A DNA stretch of 64,000 nucleotides, taken from NCBI RefSeq assembly GCF_008801575.1, contig NZ_VZPL01000017.1, positions 1 to 64,000 on the forward strand. Reading direction: 5' to 3'. Both the position numbers and the translations under genes were made by a program. Positions 27,970-37,371 of the stretch are shown here, in pieces. The notes under the pieces are model-generated. The model made no database searches and had not been told where the DNA came from. It saw nothing but the letters and a program-made list of their open reading frames with translations. The stretch is from Xanthomonas cissicola. Lineage in GTDB: Bacteria > Pseudomonadota > Gammaproteobacteria > Xanthomonadales > Xanthomonadaceae. Within the stretch, counting starts at the first letter, position 1; every line of letters starts with the position of its first letter.

Positions 27970-28096
27970 CTACGCAGCTTAGCCGTTGACGGGTGAGCGC
28001 TGCCAGTCCAGCCAGGCGCTGCGACCCCGCGCCGACCCGGACCGGCGAACCGCTACAGCGGTGCGCAGTCGCGTCTGGATGATCGGCGGCGCATGG

Positions 28097-28279
28097 TCAA
28101 TTTTCGGATTTTTCTTTTTCGCCCTGCGGCTTCGGTAGCCGGCCAGCCTTGCGTAACGCATCACGCAGCACGTATTCGATCTGCGCATTGAGGCTGCGCA
28201 ATTCGTCGTCGGCCCAGCGCTGCACGGCGGCCAACACATCGGCGTTGATACGCAGCGGGTAGGCTTTTTTTTCGCTCAT
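28097..28279 (-). CDS. Arc-family ribbon-helix-helix DNA-binding protein
   Basis: A 60-aa protein with an N-terminal beta strand ([20 protein letters not shown]) and two helices ending in [12 protein letters not shown], the ribbon-helix-helix fold of Arc/MetJ-type repressors. The tail is highly charged ([12 protein letters not shown]). Its ATG overlaps the stop of the small membrane protein gene (ATGA), so it is translated with the SPFH cluster. No toxin partner is adjacent, so an antitoxin role is not supported. Autoregulation of the cluster at the palindrome 29617-29633 is possible. Confidence 0.85.
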   Translation of the reverse strand: MSEKKAYPLRINADVLAAVQRWADDELRSLNAQIEYVLRDALRKAGRLPKPQGEKEKSEN

Positions 28280-28560
28280 TTGCCGTCTCTGCGGCCGCCA
28301 TGACGGCGCAGGTGCATCACCATCGACACGATCAACGCGTTGACGCCGACGAGCATGCCGATCACCACCGCATAGATGCCGGCGCGGTTGTCGCCAGCCC
28401 AGTACAGGCATGCGGCGCCGACCAGAATCACCAGGCTGATCAACGCCCAGCGCAGGCCCAGCCCGCGTGCGCGGTCGTCATCGTCGGCGCCGATGGACGC
28501 GGCGATGGCCAGCGCGGGCAAGCCGGAAAGCGCAACCACCAGGGGCACCATGATATTCAT
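28276..28560 (-). CDS. Small membrane protein in the SPFH cluster
   Basis: A 94-aa protein with three hydrophobic helices (about 5-22, 36-55 and 62-82) and an acidic cluster between the first two ([10 protein letters not shown]). No known family is recognised. It starts at ATG 28560, 157 bases downstream of the SPFH gene on the same strand, and overlaps the RHH gene by 4 bases. By position it may be a partner of the SPFH protein, but this is only inference. Confidence 0.72.
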   Translation of the reverse strand: MNIMVPLVVALSGLPALAIAASIGADDDDRARGLGLRWALISLVILVGAACLYWAGDNRAGIYAVVIGMLVGVNALIVSMVMHLRRHGGRRDGK

Positions 28561-28717
28561 CGGATCGATCTCGGAGTGGCTGACGCAACGCAAGCGGGTG
28601 GTCGCCAGGTGGACGTGGAGGGCGCGCCCACAAGCGCAGTGTACGAGTGGCGCATGCCGATGCCGAGCAGTGGCTGCGCCCGTCTGGCGGTGAGAGCAGG
28701 CGTCCTGTTGGCTGCCC

Positions 28718-29587
28718 TCAGTACAACGAGCCGGCGTTGACTACCGGTTGGGTGCCGCGATCCGAGCACAACACGGTAAGCAGGTTGCTGACCATATGCG
28801 CCTTGCGCTCTTCGTCCAGCTCCACCACGCCATTCTTCTGCAACTCCGACAGCGCCATTTCGACCATCCCCACTGCGCCGGCAACGATGCGCGAGCGTGC
28901 GGCAATCACGGCATTGGCCTGCTGGCGCTGCAGCATCGCCTGGGCGATTTCCGGCGCGTAGGCGAGGTGGCTGATGCGCGCCTCGATCACGTCCACGCCG
29001 GCCTGGGTCAGGCGCTCGTCCAGATGCCGCTTGAGCTGCTCGCTGATTTCGGCCGGATGGCTGCGCAGCGAGATCTGGCCGTCTTCGTGCTGGTCGTACG
29101 GATAGCTGGTCGCCATCGCGCGCAGCGCCGCTTCGGACTGGATATGCACGAAGCTCTCGTAGTCGTCGACGTTGTAGACCGCTTCGGAGGCATCCAGTAC
29201 CTGCCATACGATCACCGCAGCGATTTCGATCGGGCTGCCATCCAGCTCGTTGACCTTGAGTCGTCCGCTTTCGAAATTGCGTACGCGCTGGCTGACGCGA
29301 CGCTTGGCGTAGAACGGCACATTCCAGCGCAGGCCAGCGTCCTTGACGGTACCGACGTACTTGCCGAACAGGCTCAGCACCGCTGCCTGGTTGGGCTCCA
29401 ACGTATACAGGCCGGCCAACATGAAAATACATGCCGCCACAACCAGCACCGCGGCGATGAACGCCCCTGGCGTGACGCTGGTGCCGGCCATCATCGTCAG
29501 TACGTACCAGGCGGCACCGAGGAGGCCGGCGCCTGCGACGAGGACGACAGGAATGCCGGGCAACGAACCGATCGGCTTCTCTTTCAT
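28718..29587 (-). CDS. SPFH/Band 7 domain membrane protein
   Basis: Membrane scaffold protein of the stomatin/prohibitin/flotillin superfamily, 289 aa. Two close hydrophobic helices (about 12-32 and 42-60) anchor it. The SPFH domain begins at [20 protein letters not shown] and runs through YVNV-type strands to [20 protein letters not shown], followed by a helical region rich in Gln and Ala ([19 protein letters not shown]) as in other family members. Such proteins organise membrane domains or regulate membrane proteases; the partner here is unknown. No NfeD gene is next to it. The following genes encode a small membrane protein and an RHH regulator. Confidence 0.9.
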   Translation of the reverse strand: MKEKPIGSLPGIPVVLVAGAGLLGAAWYVLTMMAGTSVTPGAFIAAVLVVAACIFMLAGLYTLEPNQAAVLSLFGKYVGTVKDAGLRWNVPFYAKRRVSQRVRNFESGRLKVNELDGSPIEIAAVIVWQVLDASEAVYNVDDYESFVHIQSEAALRAMATSYPYDQHEDGQISLRSHPAEISEQLKRHLDERLTQAGVDVIEARISHLAYAPEIAQAMLQRQQANAVIAARSRIVAGAVGMVEMALSELQKNGVVELDEERKAHMVSNLLTVLCSDRGTQPVVNAGSLY

Positions 29588-29614
29588 GAGCGCGAGTCCT
29601 TGTGGAGTGGTACA

Positions 29615-29643
29615 AAGATATCAATGTGATATCAGTTAAACAA
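29615..29643 (-). promoter_or_regulatory. SPFH cluster promoter with an operator-like palindrome in its spacer
   Basis: On the minus strand TTGTTT (29643-29638), a 17-bp spacer and TATCTT (29620-29615) fit a sigma-70 promoter. The palindrome GATATCA-ATG-TGATATC (29617-29633) covers the spacer and the -10 element, a classic repressor position. The divergent purT gene starts 79 bases away. Confidence 0.65.
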
Positions 29644-29711
29644 TGGCCGTTCGTCGGAGTGGGAGCGGGCAACCGTTAGAATGGCGGCCCCTCTCGCTCT
29701 GGACCGCGCTC

Positions 29712-30914
29712 ATGACCACTCTCGGCACGCCGTTATCGCCTTCCGCCACCCGCGTGCTGTTGTTGGGCTCGGGCGAACTGGGCAAGGAAGTGGCGATCGA
29801 GCTGCAGCGTTTCGGTGTGGAAGTGATCGCGGCCGACCGCTATGCCAATGCACCGGCGATGCAGGTGGCGCACCGCTCGCACGTGCTGGACATGCTCGAC
29901 CCCATTGCGTTGCGCACGCTGATCGCCAATGAGCGGCCGCATCTGATCGTGCCGGAGATCGAAGCGATCCATACCGAAACCCTGGTGGCGCTGGAACGCG
30001 AGCAAGGCCAGAAGGTCATCCCGACGGCGCGTGCCGCGCGCCTGACCATGGACCGCGAAGGCATTCGCCGCCTGGCAGCCGAAACGCTGGGCCTGCCGAC
30101 CTCGCCGTATCGCTTTGTCGATACCGTCGAGGAGTATCGCGATGCAATTGCCGCGGTGGGCTTGCCATGCGTGGTCAAGCCGGTGATGTCGTCCTCGGGC
30201 AAGGGCCAGAGCACCCTGCGCAGCGAGGCCGATATCGATGCGGCATGGGAATATGCGCAGACCGGTGGACGTGCCGGTGCCGGTCGCTGCATCGTCGAAG
30301 GCTTCATCGATTTCGATTACGAAATTACCTTGCTCACCGTGCGCCATGCCGGCGGCACCTCGTACTGCGATCCCATCGGGCATTGGCAGCAGGACGGCGA
30401 CTACCGCGAAAGCTGGCAGCCGCAGCCGATGTCGGCCGCTGCGTTGCGCCGCTCGCAGCAGATCGCCAAGGCCATCACCGACGATCTCGGCGGCCGGGGC
30501 CTGTTCGGTGTGGAGTTGTTCGTCAAGGGCGACGAGGTGTGGTTCAGCGAAGTCTCGCCGCGCCCGCACGACACCGGCCTGGTCACGCTGGTCTCGCAGG
30601 AACTGAGCGAATTCGCGCTGCATGCCCGCGCCATTCTCGGCCTGCCGGTGGGCGCGCAGGACGGCGGCGTGATCCGTCAGGCCGGCCCTTCGGCATCGTG
30701 CGCGTTGCTGGCGCACGGCAATGGCGTGCCGGTGTTCGACAACGTGGCCGAAGCACTGCGGGACCCAGACACCGCACTGCGCCTGTTCGGCAAGCCCCGC
30801 GTGGACGGCCATCGCCGCGTCGGCGTCACCCTGGCGCGCGCGGACAGCGTCGATGCTGCGCGTGAGAAGGCGCGCGTCGCCGCCGCGGCGTTGACGATCC
30901 AACTGCAGGCCTGA
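29712..30914 (+). CDS. purT: Phosphoribosylglycinamide formyltransferase 2 (formate-dependent)
   Basis: ATP-grasp enzyme of purine synthesis that makes formyl-GAR from GAR, formate and ATP, an alternative to the folate-dependent PurN. The N-terminal preATP-grasp domain begins [20 protein letters not shown]; the ATP-grasp core has [18 protein letters not shown] and [20 protein letters not shown], and [10 protein letters not shown] holds metal-binding residues. At 400 aa it matches the family. ATG 29712 (MTTLGTPLS) is the family-like start. It is divergent from the SPFH cluster and followed by a 265-bp gap with no gene. Confidence 0.96.
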   Translation: MTTLGTPLSPSATRVLLLGSGELGKEVAIELQRFGVEVIAADRYANAPAMQVAHRSHVLDMLDPIALRTLIANERPHLIVPEIEAIHTETLVALEREQGQKVIPTARAARLTMDREGIRRLAAETLGLPTSPYRFVDTVEEYRDAIAAVGLPCVVKPVMSSSGKGQSTLRSEADIDAAWEYAQTGGRAGAGRCIVEGFIDFDYEITLLTVRHAGGTSYCDPIGHWQQDGDYRESWQPQPMSAAALRRSQQIAKAITDDLGGRGLFGVELFVKGDEVWFSEVSPRPHDTGLVTLVSQELSEFALHARAILGLPVGAQDGGVIRQAGPSASCALLAHGNGVPVFDNVAEALRDPDTALRLFGKPRVDGHRRVGVTLARADSVDAAREKARVAAAALTIQLQA

Positions 30915-31179
30915 GCGGCGTACGGCAGACGCAATGCAGCGCATCGCTGCATTGCGTCGACGCGCCAGGGGCGCTCGGGATTTATGCGCACGTCTTCTCG
31001 ACGCTGCCCGACGCGGGTGATTGATCACACCTGGTGACGCCACGCCATCCGTCACCGCAAGCAGCACTGCGCCTGGCTAGCTGCTCGTGCGCGGATCTTT
31101 TTCCAAGCCAGGTGTCGATACCGCAAACGGGCAAGGAACTCGCTGTTCCGAAGCCCCAACCCAACTCCTCAATCCCCCG

Positions 31180-32409
31180 CTATTCAGCCAGGTCGATCCA
31201 CACCGCATGATGGTCGCTGCCATCGGCGATCACCGCTTCCGGCGCGTTGCTGGCCGGCCAGAAAATGCCGCTGCCGATCAGGGTGAACTGGCGCGACGGC
31301 AGCACGTAGTCCAGGCGCATGGTGCCTGCCTGCGGGCCGAAGTCGCCGGTGACCTGATGCGGGTCGCCGCTGTGGGCGATGCCCAGCGCGGCGTATTCGG
31401 CGGTTTTTTCCGGGCCGCCATCGCTGTGCGGTGTGGGGTACTGCAGCACGCGCGGGTGATGGATCAAGGCGCGGATCGCCTCATGGCGGCCGGCACCATC
31501 GACCGGGTCGTTGTTCAGATCGCCCAGGATGACGAAGCGCGCATCGGCAGCCAGGCCGCCGCAACCGCCCTTGTCGTCGCAGAGCCAGCGTTGGCTGTCG
31601 GGTGCGTTGTCCAGGTACGCGCGCCACAGCTGCAGTTCGTCGTGGTTGCGCGCGGCTTTGCGTTTCTCGGCACCGTCGAATACGGGCGGGGTAGGGTGCG
31701 ACACCAGCGCATGCACCACACCCAACGGCGTGCGCACCGGCACATCCCAATGCGATTTGGACGACAGCCGCAGCTGCGCCCAGATGGCATCGCTGTAGTA
31801 CGACGTCTTGCTGGCCGGATCGATCGGCCGCAGTGCGCCAGGTAGCGCGCTCCACTTCAGCAGCTGGAAGCTCCGCACTGCCTGCGCATCGATCGGGTAA
31901 CGCGACAACACCAGCATGCCGTACTGGCCGGGATGCAGCCCATAGCCCCACGCGTCGTTGCCACGCGCGCGTCCTTCGCCTCCGGCGCTGCCGTTGTTGT
32001 CCAGATCCAGGCCGCTCGGCACGCCGGTATTGACCGATGCCAGATAGCGGTACGGATACCGCAACGCCTCGCCGCCGCCCGGCTGGGCCACCTGCAGATA
32101 ACGTTGCTGGAACAGGTCGGCAGCGCGGTGTTCCGGGTCGAAGTCGAATTCGTTCAGCAGCACCAGATCCGGGCGCACGCGCTGCAGTACCGCAGCGATC
32201 TTGCGCGCATGCGCGCTATCGCCCTGCAGCTCGCGAATCAGGCCGCCGGCCTCGTCCGAATACAGCGAGGTGTTGTAGGTGGCGATGCGCAGCTGTGCCG
32301 CGGCCGGCCGGGCGGCGAGGGTGTCGGTCTGCATCTTGGGCGAGGGCGCGGGGTGGGCGCAGGCCGCGCACAAGGCGGTCAGCGCGAGCAGCAGGAGAGG
32401 TTTGATCAT
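31180..32409 (-). CDS. Endonuclease/exonuclease/phosphatase-fold lipoprotein or secreted protein
   Basis: A 409-aa protein with the EEP (DNase I-like) fold. Hallmarks in order are LRIATYNTSLY, VLLNEFDFDP with the metal-binding Glu, FVILGDLNNDPVDG, and the C-terminal GSDHHAVWIDL with the catalytic Asp-His. The N-terminus (LLLLALTALCAACAHPAP) is an export signal, probably of lipoprotein type. The substrate is unknown: EEP proteins cut nucleic acids, phospholipids or inositol phosphates. A large insertion at about residues 115-160 (GLDLDNNGSAGGEGRARGND) resembles those in bacterial phosphatase-like members. ATG 32409 was chosen because the signal peptide begins there. Confidence 0.85.
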   Translation of the reverse strand: MIKPLLLLALTALCAACAHPAPSPKMQTDTLAARPAAAQLRIATYNTSLYSDEAGGLIRELQGDSAHARKIAAVLQRVRPDLVLLNEFDFDPEHRAADLFQQRYLQVAQPGGGEALRYPYRYLASVNTGVPSGLDLDNNGSAGGEGRARGNDAWGYGLHPGQYGMLVLSRYPIDAQAVRSFQLLKWSALPGALRPIDPASKTSYYSDAIWAQLRLSSKSHWDVPVRTPLGVVHALVSHPTPPVFDGAEKRKAARNHDELQLWRAYLDNAPDSQRWLCDDKGGCGGLAADARFVILGDLNNDPVDGAGRHEAIRALIHHPRVLQYPTPHSDGGPEKTAEYAALGIAHSGDPHQVTGDFGPQAGTMRLDYVLPSRQFTLIGSGIFWPASNAPEAVIADGSDHHAVWIDLAE

Positions 32410-32461
32410 TGCCAGATTCTCGCATGCGGGATGCGACACGCCGATGTCGCAATCCGGCGGT

Positions 32462-33217
32462 TCAGTCGACCGATGCGTGGGCGGGCAAGCCGCGCCAGTG
32501 GCGACCATCGTAGGCTTCCAGTGCGCTGAAGCGGCGCTTGTAGTTCATCTTCGCGTGGCCATCGATCCAGTACCCCAGATATAGGTGCGCGCGTCGCTCG
32601 CGTTGCGCCCACTGGATCTGCTGCAGGATCGCGAACGTGCCCAGGCTGCGCGCTGCCGCCTCCGGCGCGTAGAACGTGTACACCGCCGACAACGCATGCT
32701 CGGTGACATCGGTCACTGCGACCGCCAGCAGCCGGCCGGGCAGGTGCGCGATGGCCGGTTCGCGAATCTCCAGAAAGCGTCCGTGCGACCAGCCGCCGAT
32801 CAGGAACTGGTCGAATTCGGTGGCGCCATGTTGGTCCATGCCGCCGCCGGGATGCCGGTGCTTGAGGTACTGGCGATAGAGCGCCAGTTGTTCGTCGGTG
32901 CGCTCGGCGGCTACCACGCGCACCACCAGATCCCGGTTACGCGCCAGGCAACGGCGTTGGCTGCGGTCCGGGTGAAACGCATCCACCGCGATGCGTACCG
33001 GCACACAGGCACGGCACCGTTCGCAGTGCGGCCGGTAGACCAGATCGCCGGAGCGACGGAAGCCCCATGCCAGCGCTTGCGGATAGATCGCCCCCAGGCG
33101 CGGATCGTGCGGATCCAGCACCAGATCGCGCGCCTGCCGGTCGGACCAATAGCCACAGGCATGCTCGCCGGTCTGGAACAGGCGCAGGTCGTCGTGGGTG
33201 TCGGCATGGATGGCCAT
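32462..33217 (-). CDS. bpt: Aspartate/glutamate leucyltransferase (bacterial N-end rule)
   Basis: Leucyl/arginyl-tRNA-protein transferase of 251 aa. Bpt attaches leucine from Leu-tRNA to proteins with N-terminal Asp or Glu, marking them for ClpS-ClpAP. The N-terminal part has the cysteine-rich motif [16 protein letters not shown], and the C-terminal part has [13 protein letters not shown] followed by [15 protein letters not shown], the usual family end. ATG 33217 lies at the family start; a longer reading to 33376 adds only non-conserved residues. Gene order gives no further context. Confidence 0.93.
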   Translation of the reverse strand: MAIHADTHDDLRLFQTGEHACGYWSDRQARDLVLDPHDPRLGAIYPQALAWGFRRSGDLVYRPHCERCRACVPVRIAVDAFHPDRSQRRCLARNRDLVVRVVAAERTDEQLALYRQYLKHRHPGGGMDQHGATEFDQFLIGGWSHGRFLEIREPAIAHLPGRLLAVAVTDVTEHALSAVYTFYAPEAAARSLGTFAILQQIQWAQRERRAHLYLGYWIDGHAKMNYKRRFSALEAYDGRHWRGLPAHASVD

Positions 33218-33415
33218 GGCCGAAGGATAGCGCCTGCGCGTCGCATCAGCGGCGACTGTCCGCCGGATGAATACGTCCGGCCTGGACGTCAACGCGCGCA
33301 TCGATGGCTCGTTGATGGGGGTGTTGGTGGCAGCGCACGGGCGATCCGAACGCACCACCCACGCGATGCGGCCCATGCAGGGCCGCGTGTGGTTCCTATC
33401 TTCCAGGAGTGTCTC

Positions 33416-34015
33416 ATGACGTCACGCAAACCCTTTCTCGCCCTGGCCGTGCTGGCCGCGCTGTCCACCGGCACCGCGTTCGCCGCCACCGTGCCGGCTC
33501 CCGGCGATGCGCCGCGGCCTGCCAAACTCGACAAGAACGGCGATGGCGTGATCGACCGCAGCGAAGCGGCCGCCGATCCGACGCTGGCCGCGCAGTTCGA
33601 TACGCTGGACACCAACAAGGACGGCAAGCTGTCGCGCGACGAGCGCCCGCATCATCGTGGCCCGGGTCGCGATGGGCGCGGCGCACGCGCCGAATGGATG
33701 GCCAAGCTCGATACCAACAAGGATGGCCGTATCAGCCGCGAAGAAGCCAAGGCCGACCCCAAATTCGCTGCGCGCTTCGACCAGATGGATCTCAACAAGG
33801 ACGGCTTCGTCGACCGTGCCGACCGTGAATTGCGCATGCAGCAGCATCGCGATGCGTGGTTCGCCAAGGCCGACACCGACAAGGACGGCAAGTTGAGCAA
33901 GGCCGAGTTCGATGCCGCATCCAAGTGGCGTGGCGGGCACGGGCCGGGCGGGATGGGCAGGCACGGCGACGATGGCAAGCCGTCACCGGCAACCGCACCT
34001 GCGACCAACCGCTGA
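33416..34015 (+). CDS. Secreted EF-hand calcium-binding protein (five EF-hands)
   Basis: A 199-aa exported protein. A signal peptide (residues 1-23, cleavage after GTAFA) is followed by five calcium-binding loops: [48 protein letters not shown] and [13 protein letters not shown] basic, histidine-rich segment ([18 protein letters not shown]) separates the second and third. The tail is Gly/Pro-rich and disordered. Calcium storage or signalling in the periplasm is likely; the target is unknown. AGGAG lies 7 bases before ATG 33416. Nothing nearby is clearly linked. Confidence 0.9.
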   Translation: MTSRKPFLALAVLAALSTGTAFAATVPAPGDAPRPAKLDKNGDGVIDRSEAAADPTLAAQFDTLDTNKDGKLSRDERPHHRGPGRDGRGARAEWMAKLDTNKDGRISREEAKADPKFAARFDQMDLNKDGFVDRADRELRMQQHRDAWFAKADTDKDGKLSKAEFDAASKWRGGHGPGGMGRHGDDGKPSPATAPATNR

Positions 34016-34182
34016 GGCATCGCCGACCGCGGCGCTCGTTGCGCATTGGCGAGTGCCGCTCGGGTGAGCGGTGAGTTCACCTAGCTGTTTGCAGTACGTA
34101 ACAAGGCGCCGATCGACCGCGCCCTTCCGCCTGGCGGGAGGGCGCTTGCGTTTGGGACAGACGCTGAGTGCGGGTACAGCGC

Positions 34183-34668
34183 TCAGTCGTGCTTCCAGGA
34201 CGTAGGAACCGGATTGGAGACGGTGTTCTTCTCCAGTGTGTACGTGCCGTTCTGCTGCGCGATCGCTTCGCCGGTGTCGACGATGGCGTTCTGGATAAAG
34301 ACATTCTGCTTGTCGCCACGCACGAAGGTCAGCTGGTGGAACGCAGTCTTGTTGCCCCAGTCTTCCGAGGGCAGGGAGATGAACCGGATGGTGTAGCTCT
34401 GGTCGTCGAATGTTCCCTGCAGCACATAGACGCCGTAATGGTTTTCGCCCTGGGAAATGATTTTGTACATGCCGTTGCTGAAATAATAGATTTCCGCATC
34501 GGGGAACGGCTTCTTGTCGTAGAGCTTGCGGTAGTGAAGCACCTGCTTGAAGGTCGGTGCTCCGAAACTCACCGATAGCGTCTTGCCATCGGCGGACTTG
34601 GTGAGTCCGTCCGCTTGCGCGCTCATGCTGACCATCATCAGCAGACTGGTGAACAGACTTGCCTTCAC
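34183..34668 (-). CDS. Secreted conserved hypothetical protein
   Basis: A 161-aa protein with an N-terminal signal peptide (ASLFTSLLMMVSMSAQA, cleavage near residue 19). The rest is soluble and rich in beta-forming residues and aromatics, including YYFSNGMYKIISQGENHYG and RFISLPSEDWGNK. It has no cysteine in the mature part and no recognised domain. The start is GTG 34668, supported by GGAG seven bases upstream; an overlapping ATG just before it is out of frame. Lower GC than neighbours in the mature part may indicate a different history. Periplasmic or extracellular location is expected. Confidence 0.72.
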   Translation of the reverse strand: MKASLFTSLLMMVSMSAQADGLTKSADGKTLSVSFGAPTFKQVLHYRKLYDKKPFPDAEIYYFSNGMYKIISQGENHYGVYVLQGTFDDQSYTIRFISLPSEDWGNKTAFHQLTFVRGDKQNVFIQNAIVDTGEAIAQQNGTYTLEKNTVSNPVPTSWKHD

Positions 34669-34889
34669 GTCATGACTCCGGGGTCTGGTTGAATCCTGAG
34701 CGCTTATAGCAGCGCGGGCGCTGCCCGATGACTGCGACAGTCGGATACGAACCCATCACTTCGGATCGTGCGAGGTTGCTCGCCAGGCGCCTGCCTTCGC
34801 ATGCCATGCGACGCAGGCCGGCAACGGATGTGACCGCGCCGACGAGCATGCCTGTCGTACCAGCGCGGGGCCGCGCCGGGCAGCTGCGG

Positions 34890-35402
34890 TCAGCGGGTCG
34901 GCTGGATCCGCACGCGCACTTCGTCGTCTTCTGCTGCCGGTTGTACGGCATCTGGCGCCGGCGCCTGTTGCGATGCCGGCTGGGCCGCTGGTGCCAGTTG
35001 CGTCGGCGCGTTGCGATGGCGCATCACCACCACCATCGCCACGGCGCCGATCACCAGCAGCAACACCAGGCGGATACGCCAGGCCCAGCTGCGCGCACTG
35101 GAGCTGGAGCCGTTTTCGCCTTCGCGGAAGGTGTATTCCACGTTCGGCAGGTCGCGGCGGGTGGTGTCCAGCAGGCGGGCGTCGCGCAGCAGCTCGCGTG
35201 CGCGCGGCTGGTCGTTGGCATGCACGATCCAGACGGTGGGCTGCGCCTGGGCGTTGCTCTGTTCCAGGTAGCTGAACTGGCCGCCGCGCTTGCTTTGATA
35301 AGAGCGACCGTTGCTGATGCGGATCTCGATTCCCGCATCGCGCAAGAGATTGGCCACGCCTTCGGCGGTTTCGATACGTTGACTGCTGAAGATCTTGCGC
35401 AT
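34890..35402 (-). CDS. DUF2007-like protein with a C-terminal membrane anchor
   Basis: A 170-aa protein. The N-terminal 75 residues (IFSSQRIETAEGVANLLRDA to WIVHANDQPRARELLRDARL) resemble the DUF2007 putative signal-transducing fold, which is ferredoxin-like. One transmembrane helix follows at about 110-128 (IRLVLLLVIGAVAMVVVM), then a Pro/Ala/Gln-rich periplasmic tail ending in EDDEVRVRIQPTR. Function is unknown. The start ATG 35402 has no strong ribosome site. It is probably transcribed alone, between the secreted protein gene and tesB. Confidence 0.75.
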   Translation of the reverse strand: MRKIFSSQRIETAEGVANLLRDAGIEIRISNGRSYQSKRGGQFSYLEQSNAQAQPTVWIVHANDQPRARELLRDARLLDTTRRDLPNVEYTFREGENGSSSSARSWAWRIRLVLLLVIGAVAMVVVMRHRNAPTQLAPAAQPASQQAPAPDAVQPAAEDDEVRVRIQPTR

Positions 35403-35601
35403 GGTGGAAAACGCCGTTGGGTCCGGAACAGATGGCGCCGTTGAGGCGCCAGTTCAAGATGAAACATCAAGGTGGGGGTGATGCGGTCAGGGGATCGCAT
35501 GCGGTGTCTGCAGTGCGCGGGAAGCGGTGCTCGGCTGCCTTCACCCAGCCAGAGTGCGCACTGGCCATCAAGCAGGGTGCCGTGCTGTCGCGATGTGAGA
35601 T

Positions 35602-36507
35602 CTATTCCTTGGCCGGCACGGCAATCGCGCTGCCGTCAGGCACCACCCGGATCAGGCCTTCCTGCGTGGTGCTGGCCACCAGCACGCCGTCGCGGGTGAA
35701 AAACTGCCCGCGAGCCAGACCGCGCGCGCCCTGCGCGGTGGGGCTGTCGAGCGAGTACAGCAGCCAGTCGTCGGTACGGAATGGACGATGGAACCACAGG
35801 GCATGATCGAGCGAGGCCATCTGCACGTTCGGCGTGTAATAGCTGATGCCGTGCGGAAATGTCGAGGTGCCCAGCAACTGAAAATCCGACGCGTACGCAA
35901 GGAGCGCTTGATGCAGGCCCACATCGTCTCCGATGGGATCGTTCAAGCGCAGCCACATCTGCTGGAACGGCGGGCGCTTGGGCGGCCTGAGTTCGTCGCG
36001 CGGAAAGACATGGCGAAACTCGAACGGGCCACCGCGCGACAGCCAACGCTGCACCTTGGCCGGCAGCTTGGCCAACACGTCCGGTGCCAGCGGTGCGGCC
36101 GGTTCGATGTCTTCCGGTGGCGGCACCACCGGCATCGCCGACTGATGCTCGGCGCCTTCTTCGTGCTCCTGAAACGAGGCCGCGCAAAAAAAGATCACCT
36201 TGCCGTGCTGGATCGCGGTGACCCGGCGCACCGAGAAACTGCCGCCATCGCGGGTGCGGTCGACGTCGTAGACGATGGGGTGGTCGATATTGCCGGCACG
36301 CAGGAAATACGCATGCAGCGAATGCGCCTGGCGGCCGTTTTCCACCGTCGCCTGCGCTGCCGCCAACGCCTGGCCCAGCACCTGCCCACCGAACACGTAT
36401 TTGGTGCCGATGTCGCGGCTATGGCCACGGAACAGGTTGTCTTCCAGGCGCTCCAGCGACAGCAGGCTGATCAGTTCGGAGACGACGGGTTCGGCGGTGG
36501 CGGACAA
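35602..36507 (-). CDS. tesB: Acyl-CoA thioesterase II (TesB)
   Basis: Double-hotdog thioesterase that hydrolyses medium- and long-chain acyl-CoAs to free fatty acid and CoA. The N-terminal hotdog has LLSLERLEDNLFRGHSRD and FGGQVLGQALAAAQ; the C-terminal one has LLAYASDFQLL, SLDHALWFHRPFRTDDWLLY and RGLARGQFF. The catalytic Asp lies in YASDFQLL and a Gln in TTQEGLIRV. The only in-frame start at a sensible place is TTG 36507 (301 aa), since the codons nearer the domain are GTC. This start is weakly supported. It lies 70 bases downstream of the crotonase gene, so the two may share a transcript and act on acyl-CoAs. Confidence 0.9.
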   Translation of the reverse strand: MSATAEPVVSELISLLSLERLEDNLFRGHSRDIGTKYVFGGQVLGQALAAAQATVENGRQAHSLHAYFLRAGNIDHPIVYDVDRTRDGGSFSVRRVTAIQHGKVIFFCAASFQEHEEGAEHQSAMPVVPPPEDIEPAAPLAPDVLAKLPAKVQRWLSRGGPFEFRHVFPRDELRPPKRPPFQQMWLRLNDPIGDDVGLHQALLAYASDFQLLGTSTFPHGISYYTPNVQMASLDHALWFHRPFRTDDWLLYSLDSPTAQGARGLARGQFFTRDGVLVASTTQEGLIRVVPDGSAIAVPAKE

Positions 36508-36577
36508 GAGGCTGGCCTGGGCATGCGACGGACAGCGAGTATACCGGCCCGCCCGAGGGGCGCCGCGACGGCAGGGC

Positions 36578-37348
36578 TCAGGCCTTTTGCAGGCGCGCCA
36601 CCAGGCCATGCAGCGCGGTCTGCGCATCCGGCGCGTACCAGCCATCGATGAAGCGCTCCAGCTGGATCAACTCCGGCGCCAATGCCGCGCGCAGGTCGGC
36701 ACGCGCAATCGCGCGCGTGGTCAACATCGGTTGGCGGGGAAGCTGCTGCAGCTCCTGCAGCCACGCCACCGCGCGCGCGGTGACCAGCTCGCCATCGACC
36801 AGTTCGTCCACCAGCCCGATCGCGACCGCCTGTTCGGCCGGCAGCAGTTGCCCGGAGATCAGCAGGCGTTCGGCGCGGTGCGCACCCACCACGCGGCGCA
36901 ACAGACGTTGGATACCCTCCGGCGCAGCAAGGCCAACCTGCACTTCGTTGAGGCCAATCGTATAGGGTCTTGCGGTATCGGCACTGCGCGCCATCACCCG
37001 GTAGTCGCAGCACAGCGCCAGCACGCAGCCGCCGGCCGGCGCATGCCCGCCGATGGCCGCGACCACCGGCACGCGGCTGTTGGCCAGCGCCTGCGCCGCA
37101 TCGAAGAACGCGGTCCAACTGGCCAGCAGCGCAGCGCGGTCGGCGCCATGGGCCAGCAGATGCGGCACATCCATGCCGCCGGAAAAAATCCGCTCGCTGC
37201 CCGACAGTACGATGCCGTCGACCTCCTCGCCGGCCTGCTGCACCGCAACGCTCAACGCCTGGCACACCGCGCTGTCCAGCGCATTGACCGGCGGACGCGC
37301 CAGACGGATTTCGCGAAGACGGCCATGGTCTAAGATCTGGATGCTCAT
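36578..37348 (-). CDS. Enoyl-CoA hydratase/isomerase (crotonase) family protein
   Basis: Crotonase-fold enzyme, 256 aa. The oxyanion-hole segments are ERIFSGGMDVPHLL and AIGGHAPAGGCVLALCCDYR. The usual catalytic glutamates of enoyl-CoA hydratase are only partly evident (GLNEVQVGLAAPEG), so it could be a hydratase, isomerase or another acyl-CoA enzyme. AGGAG precedes ATG 37348. It is divergent from the copper chaperone gene, with only 23 bases between the starts, and upstream of tesB. Confidence 0.85.
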   Translation of the reverse strand: MSIQILDHGRLREIRLARPPVNALDSAVCQALSVAVQQAGEEVDGIVLSGSERIFSGGMDVPHLLAHGADRAALLASWTAFFDAAQALANSRVPVVAAIGGHAPAGGCVLALCCDYRVMARSADTARPYTIGLNEVQVGLAAPEGIQRLLRRVVGAHRAERLLISGQLLPAEQAVAIGLVDELVDGELVTARAVAWLQELQQLPRQPMLTTRAIARADLRAALAPELIQLERFIDGWYAPDAQTALHGLVARLQKA

Positions 37349-37371
37349 TCGGGGCTCCTGGAGGTCGGGTC

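Noticed and set aside
28097-28279. RHH protein as an antitoxin
   Set aside because: No RelE-, MazF- or other toxin-like gene is adjacent; the neighbours are a membrane protein and an SPFH protein.
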